The notes: generated from the sequence alone by a model not told the origin. Shown: positions 6,880 through 14,007, counted from the stretch's first letter. The stretch is 15,334 bases of DNA from JANWHF01 sp036276235 (GCA_036276235.1 DATBDZ010000303.1:1-15334), one strand, 5' to 3'. Numbers and translations: made by a program.

Positions 6880-7785
6880 TTAGCTCCTGGCGCTGCCTTG
6901 TTCAGCGGGTCGAAAGAATCGGCTGATGCCCGGCTTGAAGATGACCTTGCCCTCCACCACCACCAGCTCTTCATCCAGATAAAGTTGCACCGATTTGCTG
7001 AGCACCTGCGCCTCCAGCTCGAGCCCTTTCCGCTTCACGTCTTCCAGAGAATCAACGCCGACGTTGATGTGGAAGACATCCTGCAGAATCACCGGGCCTT
7101 CATCGAGCTGCTCGGTGACGAAATGCGCCGTGCAGCCGTGCACGCGCACGCCGCTTTCGTAAGCCTGCTTATACGGAGCCGCTCCCGGGAAATAGGGAAG
7201 CAGCGACGGATGAATGTTGATGATCTTACTGCGAAACGCAGCGATGAACTCGTTGGGCAATATCCGCATATAACGAGCGAGGACGACCAGGTCAGCACCG
7301 CTGGATTGAACCGCGCCTTGCAGCCAGCGGAAATGAGCCGTCAGATCGTCGTGAGTTTTCCACGTGAAGGGGATGCTGGCTTCGCTCGCGACCAGCTCCA
7401 GATCAGGATGATTGGCAAAGATGCCGACGATCTGGCCGTGGAGTTTGCTGGATTGAAAATCGTCGATCAGTTGCCGCAGGCAGTGCGGCTCTTTGCTCAC
7501 CAGGATCGCGACCTTCTTTTTTTTCCGCTCGCTGTGCAGATGCACGCGAACTTCCATCTCCATCTTGCGGCCAAGATCGAGCAAGCCGGTGATCAATTCT
7601 GAAAGATCGGTGGCAAGATCCTTGAGATCGACCAGCATATCCATGACAAAGATACCGCGAACGACGCGCTGCTCGATGTCTTCGATATTGATGCCGCGCT
7701 CGGCCATGTACGTGGCAAATTGCGCAACCACGCCCTTCTGGTCCTTCCCGAGCACGCTGACGACCGCCAACACAGGCTGAGGCAA
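6880..7785 (-). CDS. purU: Formyltetrahydrofolate deformylase
   Basis: Hydrolyses 10-formyl-tetrahydrofolate to formate and tetrahydrofolate, balancing the one-carbon pool and feeding formate to purine synthesis. The 301-residue product has an N-terminal ACT domain (about 5-85; VLGKDQKGVVAQFATYMAERGINIEDIEQ) and a formyltransferase domain (about 90-285) with the canonical triad N190, H192 (INIHPSLLP) and D228 (LDEGPVI). Length and order match PurU and exclude PurN or Fmt. No ATG fits the start. TTG 7785 has GGGAG 6 nt upstream (7792-7796) and places the ACT domain correctly, so I accept a TTG start. It is the first gene of a tight run (2-nt gap to the kinase), with a repeat island upstream and no clear promoter recognised there. 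Confidence 0.95.
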   Translation of the reverse strand: MPQPVLAVVSVLGKDQKGVVAQFATYMAERGINIEDIEQRVVRGIFVMDMLVDLKDLATDLSELITGLLDLGRKMEMEVRVHLHSERKKKKVAILVSKEPHCLRQLIDDFQSSKLHGQIVGIFANHPDLELVASEASIPFTWKTHDDLTAHFRWLQGAVQSSGADLVVLARYMRILPNEFIAAFRSKIINIHPSLLPYFPGAAPYKQAYESGVRVHGCTAHFVTEQLDEGPVILQDVFHINVGVDSLEDVKRKGLELEAQVLSKSVQLYLDEELVVVEGKVIFKPGISRFFRPAEQGSARS

Positions 7786-7791
7786 AAGTCA

Positions 7792-7796
7792 CTCCC
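7792..7796 (-). promoter_or_regulatory. Shine-Dalgarno deciding the purU TTG start
   Basis: GGGAG, 6 nt before TTG 7785. It is the main support for a TTG start, since no ATG is available near the beginning of the ACT domain. Confidence 0.7.
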
Positions 7797-7815
7797 GGAT
7801 GAAAACAGCAGTGTA

Positions 7816-7948
7816 ATGAATGAAAAATGGAAAGGGAAAAGTGAAAAAGGGGAGAGGTCAAGGCACGAAGGCACGAAGGGACGGACGGAGGAGGAAAGTC
7901 CCCAGCTATCTCTTCCATTTTTCATTTTTCATTTTTCATTTTTCATTT
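7816..7948. repeat. Composite repeat island: heptamer array, degenerate inverted copy and octamers
   Basis: Right end: about four and a half copies of the heptamer CATTTTT (about 7916-7948). Left end: degenerate complementary copies beginning AATGAAAAATGGAAAG (from about 7818), able to pair with CTTCCATTTTTCATT. Between them lie two GGCACGAA octamers and one GGGACGGA (7862-7885). The short frames running through it (FIFHFSFF-like or MKNGKGK-like) are repeat translations, not genes. Confidence 0.85.
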
Positions 7949-8039
7949 AGAGCTTCTAAAAAAATGAAATCTTGCTGTAGCGAAGCACGGGGAACGGGTC
8001 GGTCGATGCTCACGTTCCGGTCATTTTTTTAGAAGCTCT
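7949..8039. mobile_element. 91-bp MITE-like element with perfect 19-bp terminal inverted repeats
   Basis: AGAGCTTCTAAAAAAATGA (7949-7967) is the exact reverse complement of TCATTTTTTTAGAAGCTCT (8021-8039). The interior of about 53 bp contains a further 6-bp pair GGAACG/CGTTCC and no reading frame. The element lies 3 bp beyond the glycosyltransferase-like gene's stop and directly abuts the heptamer array on the other side. I see no convincing target-site duplication. The A7/T7 tracts in the arms mean the folded RNA could also serve as a terminator. Whether it is mobile or a local terminator cannot be decided from one copy. Confidence 0.6.
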
Positions 8040-8042
8040 TAG

Positions 8043-8810
8043 CTAAACCCACAACCTCGGCGCGACCTTGCGTAAAACCATTCTTGTCGCGGTTTTCAGG
8101 TTGTTGGCCAGGCCGTGTGAATAGTCGTGGTTGGCGAAGCCGGAAATGCCGGCGATGATCGGCTGCGTGCGGAAGCGCGGGACGATCCGCATCTTGTCGG
8201 CGTACTCCATGATGTGGTCGTAGATCAACGTCTCGGCGGCCAGCGTATTGTGCAGATCTTCGCGCAGCCGCTCAGCGATGCCCATCAGGATATGCCGATA
8301 GGCGTGGCGCGTGAATGCGTAGACGCGCATCTCCATCCAATGCGCGGGTCGATTGCGCATGTCGCAATACATGTCGTAAATCGGCGGCGCGCCGCGCATC
8401 ATCTGGCCGATATTCGTCAGCCGCAGGCGGCCAGTGACTTTCCAGATCGGCTCATGTGGCGGCAGGCGCGAAAGGATGCCGCCCGCCTGCGCCATCGCAT
8501 AATCGAGCAGACGAGATTCACCATAGGCACGGCCAAATTTTGGGGAGTAGTCCAGGCCGCTGAAGCTGATGAAATCGATCTCGCGATTGGGGAACCGCGC
8601 GGCAAGCTGGCGCAGGTCGGATAAATCGCTGGCTGAATTCTCGACGAAGACGATGCGGCCGACGACCTGCTCGGGCAACGCCAGATAAAATTCCAGCGCC
8701 TGCAGGTAATCGCGCAGCCGCGCCCTGGGATCGGTGCGCGCCAGCTTTACCGCATTGGCCGGCGGCGAGATCGTCGCCGTTAAGAGGAGAGTTTTTCCCA
8801 AGGCTGCCAT
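8043..8810 (-). CDS. Glycosyltransferase-like protein, probable surface polysaccharide function
   Basis: A 255-residue soluble protein. It opens with beta-strand-like LGKTLLLTATISP, then RLRDYLQALEFYL (about 31-43), RIVFVENSASDLSDLRQLA, EIDFISFSGLDYSPKFGRAYGESRLLDYAM and IWKVTGRLRLTN. The strand, VENS, FGRAYGE and KxTGRxxLxN pattern resembles uncharacterised glycosyltransferase-like proteins of capsule or surface-glycan clusters. I cannot name a family with certainty and see no clear DxD. The start ATG 8810 lies two bases after the stop of the upstream membrane-protein gene with no Shine-Dalgarno visible, so translation may depend on coupling. No signal peptide or membrane helix. The 91-bp inverted-repeat element follows its stop. 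Confidence 0.55.
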   Translation of the reverse strand: MAALGKTLLLTATISPPANAVKLARTDPRARLRDYLQALEFYLALPEQVVGRIVFVENSASDLSDLRQLAARFPNREIDFISFSGLDYSPKFGRAYGESRLLDYAMAQAGGILSRLPPHEPIWKVTGRLRLTNIGQMMRGAPPIYDMYCDMRNRPAHWMEMRVYAFTRHAYRHILMGIAERLREDLHNTLAAETLIYDHIMEYADKMRIVPRFRTQPIIAGISGFANHDYSHGLANNLKTATRMVLRKVAPRLWV

Positions 8811-8812
8811 GT

Positions 8813-10147
8813 CTATTGGACATTATCGACGATCACAGTCGGCCAAATATCTTCGGATGGATCAGACGCCGGCGCTTCCCCGGCCAGCCGCAGCTCGCGC
8901 GTCGCATAGAGTTTGTCGGCCAACTCGCGCAGCGGAGAGGTCATTGTCGCCAGCGGCGGCGTTTTGTCGCGTCCGATAACGACCTTTCGCGACAAAAATG
9001 CCAGCGATTGCGCGGGCTCCAGGTGATATTCAAAATGTGAGGGCGAGCCATCCGAATGGCAGATCAGCCGCAGATGGGTCTCTTCCACTTGCCGGCGATA
9101 TCCCAAAACTGGCCGTGTGAGCTGCTGGCAGTTCATACGATCATCGGCCGGGCGGATCGCGCCACGATAGGTCCACATATCCCGCTGCGTGATGTTGTCC
9201 CTTCGGACGATGATCGATCCGCCTGTTTCAAGACGTGCCGATAGATGATGTCGCCATGCAACCGCGCCGCCGATCGTGAGACCGCAAACCAGAAGCACCA
9301 ATAGCACCGCGCCGCGCCATCGTGGAAGAACGGCGCCGAGCGACAGGATCGAAAAGATGACGGCTGCCAACAAAATCTGTCGCCGAACGGACGCGGGCCA
9401 GCCGCGTGCCCACGCGGAGGTCGGCAGATAGACGGTGGGCTCATACGCGGTATCCGGCCCCGCGACCGCGTGGTGCAACATCCAGTAGTCGCCGACTTTT
9501 TTCCAGGGCCATTGGCCGGCAGGCTTCGTTGAAGATCGAATCGCCACCGCGGTGCCGGCGGAAAGAATCCCGGCGAGTTGCCGCTCGGTGACACGGGCGG
9601 CGGCGGATGAATCAAGCACGATTCCATCCAGCGTCTCCCAAGCACAGATTGGTCCAGCCAAGGGCTGCGCCAAATTGAGCGCAACGCCGACGATTTTCTG
9701 GTTCTGGAAAAAAGGGCGCAGTGCATCCGAGTCAGCGCCGGCGAACCCGATCAGGCGTTGATCGTCTTCCAGTAGATGCAACCTCGCCCCGATTGGTGGT
9801 CCACCCGCGCCATCGATCGTCAGCCGTGGCTGAGCGAGCGAGTCGCTGATCGCCAGCCAGGGAACGATCAAATCAGACTGGTTGGAAATCGCGATCTCGG
9901 TCGGCAATGCCCCCGTCGCTTCGAGCGTCAGCGGGCCATGTCGAGGCAATTGGGTCGCCTCAATCCGCACCGGCATATATTTTCCGGGGCGATAGTAGCC
10001 TTGGAGAGGGAAGGAAAGCTGCGCTTGCGCTTGAATGAAAAATGAAAAATGAAAAATGAAAAATGTCAGAGACGCGGCACTTCGGATGGCTTTGCGCGAC
10101 CCTTTGCGACGGAAGCATCTCGGAATTTCTCTGCGGAAATATCGCAT
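8813..10147 (-). CDS. Exported two-helix membrane protein of unknown function with repeat-derived N-terminus
   Basis: I do not recognise the family. The 444-residue product has a basic start (MRYFRREIPRCFRRK), a phenylalanine-rich hydrophobic core TFFIFHFSFFI (28-38) and a plausible cleavage site in QAQAQ. An extracytoplasmic region (about 45-255) contains GIVLDSSAAARVTERQLAGIL. Two adjacent membrane helices lie at about 257-275 and 278-298, followed by a C-terminal domain (about 300-444). The layout is reminiscent of planctomycete membrane proteins with a Rossmann-like sensor domain and paired helices, but that is only a resemblance. ATG 10147 is the last ATG of a heptamer array, and the signal core is encoded by the inverted copy; no other ATG, GTG or TTG occurs in frame between them. 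It follows the debranching enzyme after 30 bases, all repeat, and ends 2 bases before the next gene. Confidence 0.75.
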   Translation of the reverse strand: MRYFRREIPRCFRRKGSRKAIRSAASLTFFIFHFSFFIQAQAQLSFPLQGYYRPGKYMPVRIEATQLPRHGPLTLEATGALPTEIAISNQSDLIVPWLAISDSLAQPRLTIDGAGGPPIGARLHLLEDDQRLIGFAGADSDALRPFFQNQKIVGVALNLAQPLAGPICAWETLDGIVLDSSAAARVTERQLAGILSAGTAVAIRSSTKPAGQWPWKKVGDYWMLHHAVAGPDTAYEPTVYLPTSAWARGWPASVRRQILLAAVIFSILSLGAVLPRWRGAVLLVLLVCGLTIGGAVAWRHHLSARLETGGSIIVRRDNITQRDMWTYRGAIRPADDRMNCQQLTRPVLGYRRQVEETHLRLICHSDGSPSHFEYHLEPAQSLAFLSRKVVIGRDKTPPLATMTSPLRELADKLYATRELRLAGEAPASDPSEDIWPTVIVDNVQ

Positions 10148-10176
10148 TTTTCATTTTTCATTTTTCATTTTTCATT
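10034..10176. repeat. Perfect 32-bp inverted repeat of CATTTTT heptamers flanking 79 bp
   Basis: 10034-10065 (AATGAAA units) and 10145-10176 (CATTTTT units) are each about 4.6 heptamers and are exact reverse complements over all 32 bases. An inner pair CAGAGA/TCTCTG (10067-10072 and 10128-10133) can extend the fold. The right arm begins 2 bases from the debranching enzyme stop. The whole structure except that arm's outer part is translated as residues 1 to about 38 of the downstream membrane protein. Confidence 0.92.
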
Positions 10177-10177
10177 C

Positions 10178-12187
10178 TCACATTTCCAGCTCCGCCGCCA
10201 TCCGGAGCACTTCCGCCACGCTCCAGGCTTGGGCCGGGCAGCCTACGGGCCGGTGCGGGTCGTCTCCTTCGTGGATTTCGTGAATCTGGCCGATGCAGTT
10301 TTTGCTCATCTGGTCGATGAGCGGCGTCAGCCAAAGGCGCGCCTGTTTGCGGGCGTCGGCGGAATACTTGTTGACGCGCAGGTAAGCCTCGAGGAAGCCG
10401 CCGATGAGCCAGGGCCAGACGACGCCGTTGTGATAGCAGCCGTCGCGCTCGAATTGATTGCCGCGATAGGTGCCGCGATAGCGCGGGTCGGCTCTGTTAA
10501 GCGTTCGCAGACCCATGGGCGTAAGCAATTCCCGCCGCACCACTTCGACCACCGCCGCCTGCTGCTCATGGGTTAGCGGACTGTGCGCCAGACTCACCGC
10601 AAAAATCTGATTCGGCCGGATCGAGGGATCTCGCCGCGGGTAGCCGCTGGCGGTGGGCGATCCTTCGACGACATCGGCCAATCCGCGGAAGGGGCTGATC
10701 CAAAACGCCTTGCGAAAGCTATCGGCCACGCGATCGGCCAGCGCGTTTTCGCCCATCAACCGCAGCGCGTGATACCAGAGCGCGTTGATCTCGACGGGTT
10801 TCCCTTGCCTTGGCGTGAAGACGACGTCGCCGTCTTTTGCGTCCATCCAGGTGAGCTGCGTGGTCGGATCGCCCTGGCTGATCAAGGCGTCGTTGGGATC
10901 CATCCGAATCTGAAATCGCGTGCCGTTGCGGTAGCCGTCGATGATCTGCCGGCAGGCGGGTAGCAATATTCTGTCGAACTCCTGCCGATCGTTCGTATGC
11001 CGCAAATATTCGTAAGCCGCGTGAATGAACCAGAGGCTCGCATCCACAGTGTTGTAGTGCGGCTCATTGCTGTAATCGTCAAAGACATTGGGAATCATCC
11101 CCTGACTGACGTAATCGGCGAATACTTCCAGCACCTGCCGCGCCTGCTGATGGCGGCCGGTGGTGAGCAGCAATCCGGGCAGGGCGATCATGGTGTCGCG
11201 CCCCCAGTCGGCAAACCAGGGATAGCCGGCGATCACCGTGGTGCCATCTGCCCCCTTGGGTGTCTTGCGATAGACGACAAAATCATTGGCCGCGCGCAAG
11301 AGTTTCTGGATCGTCGGGGAGTCTTCGGCGGCGGCTTTGGGCACAGTGTGCCCCGCGGAGATGTTCTCCAGATTGGTTCGCGCCGCGGCAACGGTGGTCT
11401 TGCGATTTTCGATCTGCCGATCCCAATCGATCGCCTCGCCGATCATCGCGCCGCGCGGCTCCATCGACGCCCAGATCGTAATCGTGGCGCGCGAAGTTGT
11501 TTCCAAAACAAACTTTCCCGGCGTGAAAAGATCCTCGCTATCGCCCAGGCCCCGCTCGTTTTCGATCGCGTAGAAATGGTTGTACCACCAGTCATGCGCC
11601 TCGACGAAGCTGCCGGCATCTGACCAGATATTCAGCGAATTAGGCCCTTCGGCAACAGTTACGCGCCGCTCGCCGGCATTAACGCCAAAGTGGGTTCCGC
11701 CGGCTTTGCGATCCTGATGAAAGTCGCGCAGGCTCACGAACGGCTGCAAATTCAGGCTGACCTTCCGCGGGCGGTCCGGCTCGATCGTGTAACGAATTCC
11801 CACGACATTTCGCAGCCACAGCGGATGCACCTCTTTGATGATCCGCACGCCGTCAACGAGATATTCCCAGCGCGCCGCCTCGCCGAGCTCAAAGCGGCGA
11901 AGATATTTCCATCCTTGCGGATGAAAGTTTTCGCGAAACTGATTGACGGAAAACTCGTGAACTTTGTCTTGAGAGCCATCGAGATAAACCAATTCGCCGA
12001 TGCGATTGAGCGCCATGATCCGCCCGACGGGCGGCAGAGTCGCCGCCACCAGCAGGCCGTGATAACGCCGCGTGTTGCACCCGACGACGGTGCCGTGGGC
12101 AAAGCCGCCCAGCCCATTGGTCAGCAAAAATTCCTGCTTCAAATGCGGCTGAAGCTGGCCGTTGGTATCCACCGAGAAAAGAGCCAT
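10178..12187 (-). CDS. Glycogen debranching enzyme, archaeal/bacterial GDE type
   Basis: An amylo-alpha-1,6-glucosidase-type enzyme that removes branch points during glycogen or alpha-glucan breakdown in the cytoplasm. Numbered from ATG 12187 (669 aa): an N-terminal GDE_N beta-sandwich domain (about 10-230; EFLLTNGLGGFAHGTVVGCNTRRYHGLLVA), then an alpha/alpha-barrel catalytic domain (about 290-660) with the hallmark GYPWFADWGRDTMIALPGLL (about 321-340). Further family features are FVVYRK, QGMIPNVFDD, TVDASLWFIHA and the C-terminal GCPAQAWSVAEVLR. The frame is open up to TTG 12232, but ATG 12187 gives the usual N-terminus (MALFSVDTNGQLQPHLKQEF) and is preferred, although neither has a good Shine-Dalgarno. 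The upstream toxin-antitoxin pair is probably unrelated; the downstream membrane protein follows after a repeat-filled 30 bases. Confidence 0.94.
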   Translation of the reverse strand: MALFSVDTNGQLQPHLKQEFLLTNGLGGFAHGTVVGCNTRRYHGLLVAATLPPVGRIMALNRIGELVYLDGSQDKVHEFSVNQFRENFHPQGWKYLRRFELGEAARWEYLVDGVRIIKEVHPLWLRNVVGIRYTIEPDRPRKVSLNLQPFVSLRDFHQDRKAGGTHFGVNAGERRVTVAEGPNSLNIWSDAGSFVEAHDWWYNHFYAIENERGLGDSEDLFTPGKFVLETTSRATITIWASMEPRGAMIGEAIDWDRQIENRKTTVAAARTNLENISAGHTVPKAAAEDSPTIQKLLRAANDFVVYRKTPKGADGTTVIAGYPWFADWGRDTMIALPGLLLTTGRHQQARQVLEVFADYVSQGMIPNVFDDYSNEPHYNTVDASLWFIHAAYEYLRHTNDRQEFDRILLPACRQIIDGYRNGTRFQIRMDPNDALISQGDPTTQLTWMDAKDGDVVFTPRQGKPVEINALWYHALRLMGENALADRVADSFRKAFWISPFRGLADVVEGSPTASGYPRRDPSIRPNQIFAVSLAHSPLTHEQQAAVVEVVRRELLTPMGLRTLNRADPRYRGTYRGNQFERDGCYHNGVVWPWLIGGFLEAYLRVNKYSADARKQARLWLTPLIDQMSKNCIGQIHEIHEGDDPHRPVGCPAQAWSVAEVLRMAAELEM

Positions 12188-12261
12188 GGCGGGAGTGTAG
12201 CGGGGAAGGGGTTGGGCCAGAAGATCGGCCAACCGTCGTGGTCAACGTCGTGGAGGGCTGC

Positions 12262-12606
12262 TCATCCGGCGGTTCGTCGTCGCAGTGCTGGCTTGGCGCC
12301 GATAAGCGACTCCAGTGCCTCTGCCACGAGCGCCGAGCGGCCGACACCGCGGCCGCGTGCAAATGCGTCGGCGCGATCCAGCAAGCCGCGCTCAAATGAA
12401 ATCAACACATTCACTGCTCCCAGACCCTTGCGCGGCCGCCCGGGCCCGCGCCGGCCGTTGCTCCACTGCGCGCGCTCTTGCGGAGTCATTGGAGCGCCGA
12501 TTTTGTCTGGAAGCTCCCGATCATATTCCTTCGTCGCCTCGCCCAGCTCCTCGGCCGTCATCCGCGTAAAGGACTTGCGATTCCGCTGTAATTTTTTGCT
12601 TGTCAC
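12262..12606 (-). CDS. Ribbon-helix-helix antitoxin with AT-hook-like motif (BrnA-type role)
   Basis: A 114-residue protein forming the second gene of a toxin-antitoxin pair. The C-terminal part (about 64-103; AVNVLISFERGLLDRADAFA ... ALVAEALESLI) has a strand-helix-helix pattern of the MetJ/Arc/CopG fold, implying operator binding and autorepression. Just before it, residues 52-61 (RRGPGRPRKG) form a textbook AT-hook core GRP flanked by basic residues. The N-terminal half (MTAEELGEATKEYDRELP, residues 16-33) is acidic and likely binds the toxin, as in BrnA. It starts at GTG 12606, overlapping the toxin stop by 4 bases (GTGA), with GGGGAG 6 nt upstream (12613-12618). Toxin first, antitoxin second is the BrnT-BrnA order. 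Sequence similarity to BrnA itself is weak; the role is inferred mainly from position and fold. Confidence 0.75.
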   Translation of the reverse strand: MTSKKLQRNRKSFTRMTAEELGEATKEYDRELPDKIGAPMTPQERAQWSNGRRGPGRPRKGLGAVNVLISFERGLLDRADAFARGRGVGRSALVAEALESLIGAKPALRRRTAG

Positions 12607-12917
12607 CTTATTCTCCCCGATGAAATTGGCATCGAGTGGATCACGTATACGACTTTCCCGCTTCCGTCCGAATAGGCAATAAGATCAGCCACGCTCAGGG
12701 AATCAACATCAAGTTCGTCATCTTCGGGAAAAATGAAGATGACTTGGAGCCTTCGCCCAACATCCGTCTGGCCTTTGACGATCCACTTTCCATCTCCCAT
12801 CTTCCTGGGAAATCCGCGGCCTGCGTTCCGAATGACATATTCCGCCTCGGACACCGTTACGCCGTGCTTCGCGATGTGCCGAACGTTCGCGGCGTTCCAG
12901 GAGAACAGAAGATTCAC
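12603..12917 (-). CDS. BrnT-like ribonuclease toxin
   Basis: A 104-residue protein resembling BrnT toxins, RelE-fold ribonucleases that block translation when free of antitoxin. Diagnostic stretch at the N-terminus: LFSWNAANVRHIAKHGVTVSEAE (compare F-W-D-xx-K-xxxN-xxKHGVSFEEA). Then follow the short PRKMGDGKWIVKGQTDVGRRLQVIFIF strand region and a C-terminal strand KVVYVIHSMPIS in place of the usual RIISAR. I start at GTG 12917. The frame extends to TTG 12953, but that codon is inside the predicted promoter, and the GTG start gives the family N-terminus. The acidic insert PEDDELDVDSLSVADL between strands is unusual for BrnT. Confidence 0.75.
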   Translation of the reverse strand: MNLLFSWNAANVRHIAKHGVTVSEAEYVIRNAGRGFPRKMGDGKWIVKGQTDVGRRLQVIFIFPEDDELDVDSLSVADLIAYSDGSGKVVYVIHSMPISSGRIR

Positions 12918-12924
12918 ATAGATT

Positions 12925-12953
12925 ACTATATAGATAAATGGAGCGATTGGCAA
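12925..12953 (-). promoter_or_regulatory. Sigma70-type promoter of the toxin-antitoxin pair
   Basis: On the minus strand: TTGCCA (12948-12953), 17-nt spacer, TATAGT (12925-12930). Each hexamer matches consensus at 5 of 6 and spacing is optimal. A start point about 7 nt downstream falls at the toxin GTG (12917), so the mRNA would be leaderless or nearly so. Confidence 0.75.
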
Positions 12954-12964
12954 GTCAGTTTTTC

Positions 12965-12978
12965 ATCCGCGCGCGGAT
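12965..12978. promoter_or_regulatory. Perfect 14-bp palindrome upstream of the toxin-antitoxin promoter
   Basis: ATCCGCGCGCGGAT, fully self-complementary, lies 11 bp upstream of the -35 hexamer. It is a possible operator for the ribbon-helix-helix antitoxin. No T-tract follows, so it is a poor terminator for the gene before it. Function unproven. Confidence 0.35.
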
Positions 12979-13029
12979 TATCCAACGATGTCAGAGCACG
13001 GACGCCGAATTCGGGGCGAAAACCGTTGG

Positions 13030-13950
13030 CTACTTCGAGCTTCGCTCGGCGTCCAAAAGCCGCCGCGCGGTTTCCTTTACTTTTGCATGATCCGACGCCG
13101 GCAGATTGGTGAGCAGCGGCAGCAGCGGCCCGGTGTCGGCGATGCCGGCCAGTCTCACCGCTTCATGCAAAACTCGAATCGGGTTGATCGCGTTGCGGAT
13201 GTCTTCGAGCGGCTTGAAGGTTTGGCGGATTTGCTCGGCCTTGGACCAATCGCCGGCGCGGATGGCCAGGAGCATTTTCTGCGAGAGGGCAGGGGCCACG
13301 CAGACGCAGCCGGAGGTGAAGCCGCCCAGGTCAAAATCCTTGACGTGCGTGATCGCCGGCTGCTCGCCGATGCCGCTGATGATGATGCGGCGATCGACCA
13401 TATCGACGAGTTTGCGAAGATAATCGTCCTTCGCGGTGTCGTTGCGAACGGTGGCGTATTTGATGCCGCAGAGTGCCTTGGCGTCGGCAAGACGCTTTAC
13501 ATTTTCCGGCTCGATAAACCCGTCGGCCTTGATATAGAGGATGATCGGAATGCCGGCGGCATCGACAAACCGCCGCACGCCCGCTTCAACGCCTTCACTG
13601 GTGGTGATGCCCGTCTGCGGGAGCACCATCACCGTCGGGAATTTATGGCGGCGAATGATCTTCGCCTGATCCATCATCGTGCCATAAGCCGGACCGGCGG
13701 AGGGAATGACCAGCGTTTTCGGCCCCGCAGCTTGTGCGAGGAAACCGAGCACCTGATCGTATTCGCTTAGGGCGATGTGGTAGAAGTTCGCGTTGCCGCC
13801 GTAGAGCAGCGTGCTGACGCCGCCGGCTTCAATGTGGCGGATGAGCTGCACATTGGCCGCTTCCGCGAGCGAAAAATCCGCGGTTCGCGCCAGCGGGGGA
13901 ACAGCCAGAACGGATTCGCCTAGACGTTGGATGTTGATTTCGGTGAGCAT
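13030..13950 (-). CDS. DapA/N-acetylneuraminate lyase superfamily aldolase or dehydratase
   Basis: A 306-residue class I aldolase-fold enzyme using a Schiff base. Visible are the beta-strand pattern of the TIM barrel, the catalytic tyrosine Y139 in PIILYIK and the Schiff-base lysine K164 in CGIKYAT, at family spacing of 25 residues. The pyruvate-carboxylate motif that reads GTTGE in true dihydrodipicolinate synthase is replaced here by GGNANFYH (51-58), so lysine biosynthesis is unlikely. A role on another 2-keto acid or sugar-derived acid is more probable, but the substrate cannot be told. The start is ATG 13950; no strong Shine-Dalgarno is visible. It lies downstream of rodA across a 117-base spacer containing a hairpin repeat, and upstream of the toxin-antitoxin promoter. 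Confidence 0.85.
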   Translation of the reverse strand: MLTEINIQRLGESVLAVPPLARTADFSLAEAANVQLIRHIEAGGVSTLLYGGNANFYHIALSEYDQVLGFLAQAAGPKTLVIPSAGPAYGTMMDQAKIIRRHKFPTVMVLPQTGITTSEGVEAGVRRFVDAAGIPIILYIKADGFIEPENVKRLADAKALCGIKYATVRNDTAKDDYLRKLVDMVDRRIIISGIGEQPAITHVKDFDLGGFTSGCVCVAPALSQKMLLAIRAGDWSKAEQIRQTFKPLEDIRNAINPIRVLHEAVRLAGIADTGPLLPLLTNLPASDHAKVKETARRLLDAERSSK

Positions 13951-14007
13951 GGTTCGATTATTTTTACGGGTAAGACGGCCTCACCGCAATGATTTCCGGG
14001 GTTTGTT

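Noticed and set aside
7820..8032. Short frames with FIFHFSFF or MKNGKGK sequence
   Set aside because: These are translations of the heptamer array. Unlike the case at 10147 they are not continuous with a convincing protein.
10034..10176. CRISPR-like array
   Set aside because: The units are 7 bp with no spacers between them, arranged as two inverted tandem blocks, and there are no cas genes nearby.
12965..12978. Intrinsic terminator for the DapA-family gene
   Set aside because: The palindrome has no natural loop, and neither side has a T-tract after it.
13037..13049. Hairpin CGAGC-TTC-GCTCG at the end of the DapA-family gene
   Set aside because: It is inside the last codons of the gene with no T-run following; five base pairs are expected by chance in GC-rich sequence.
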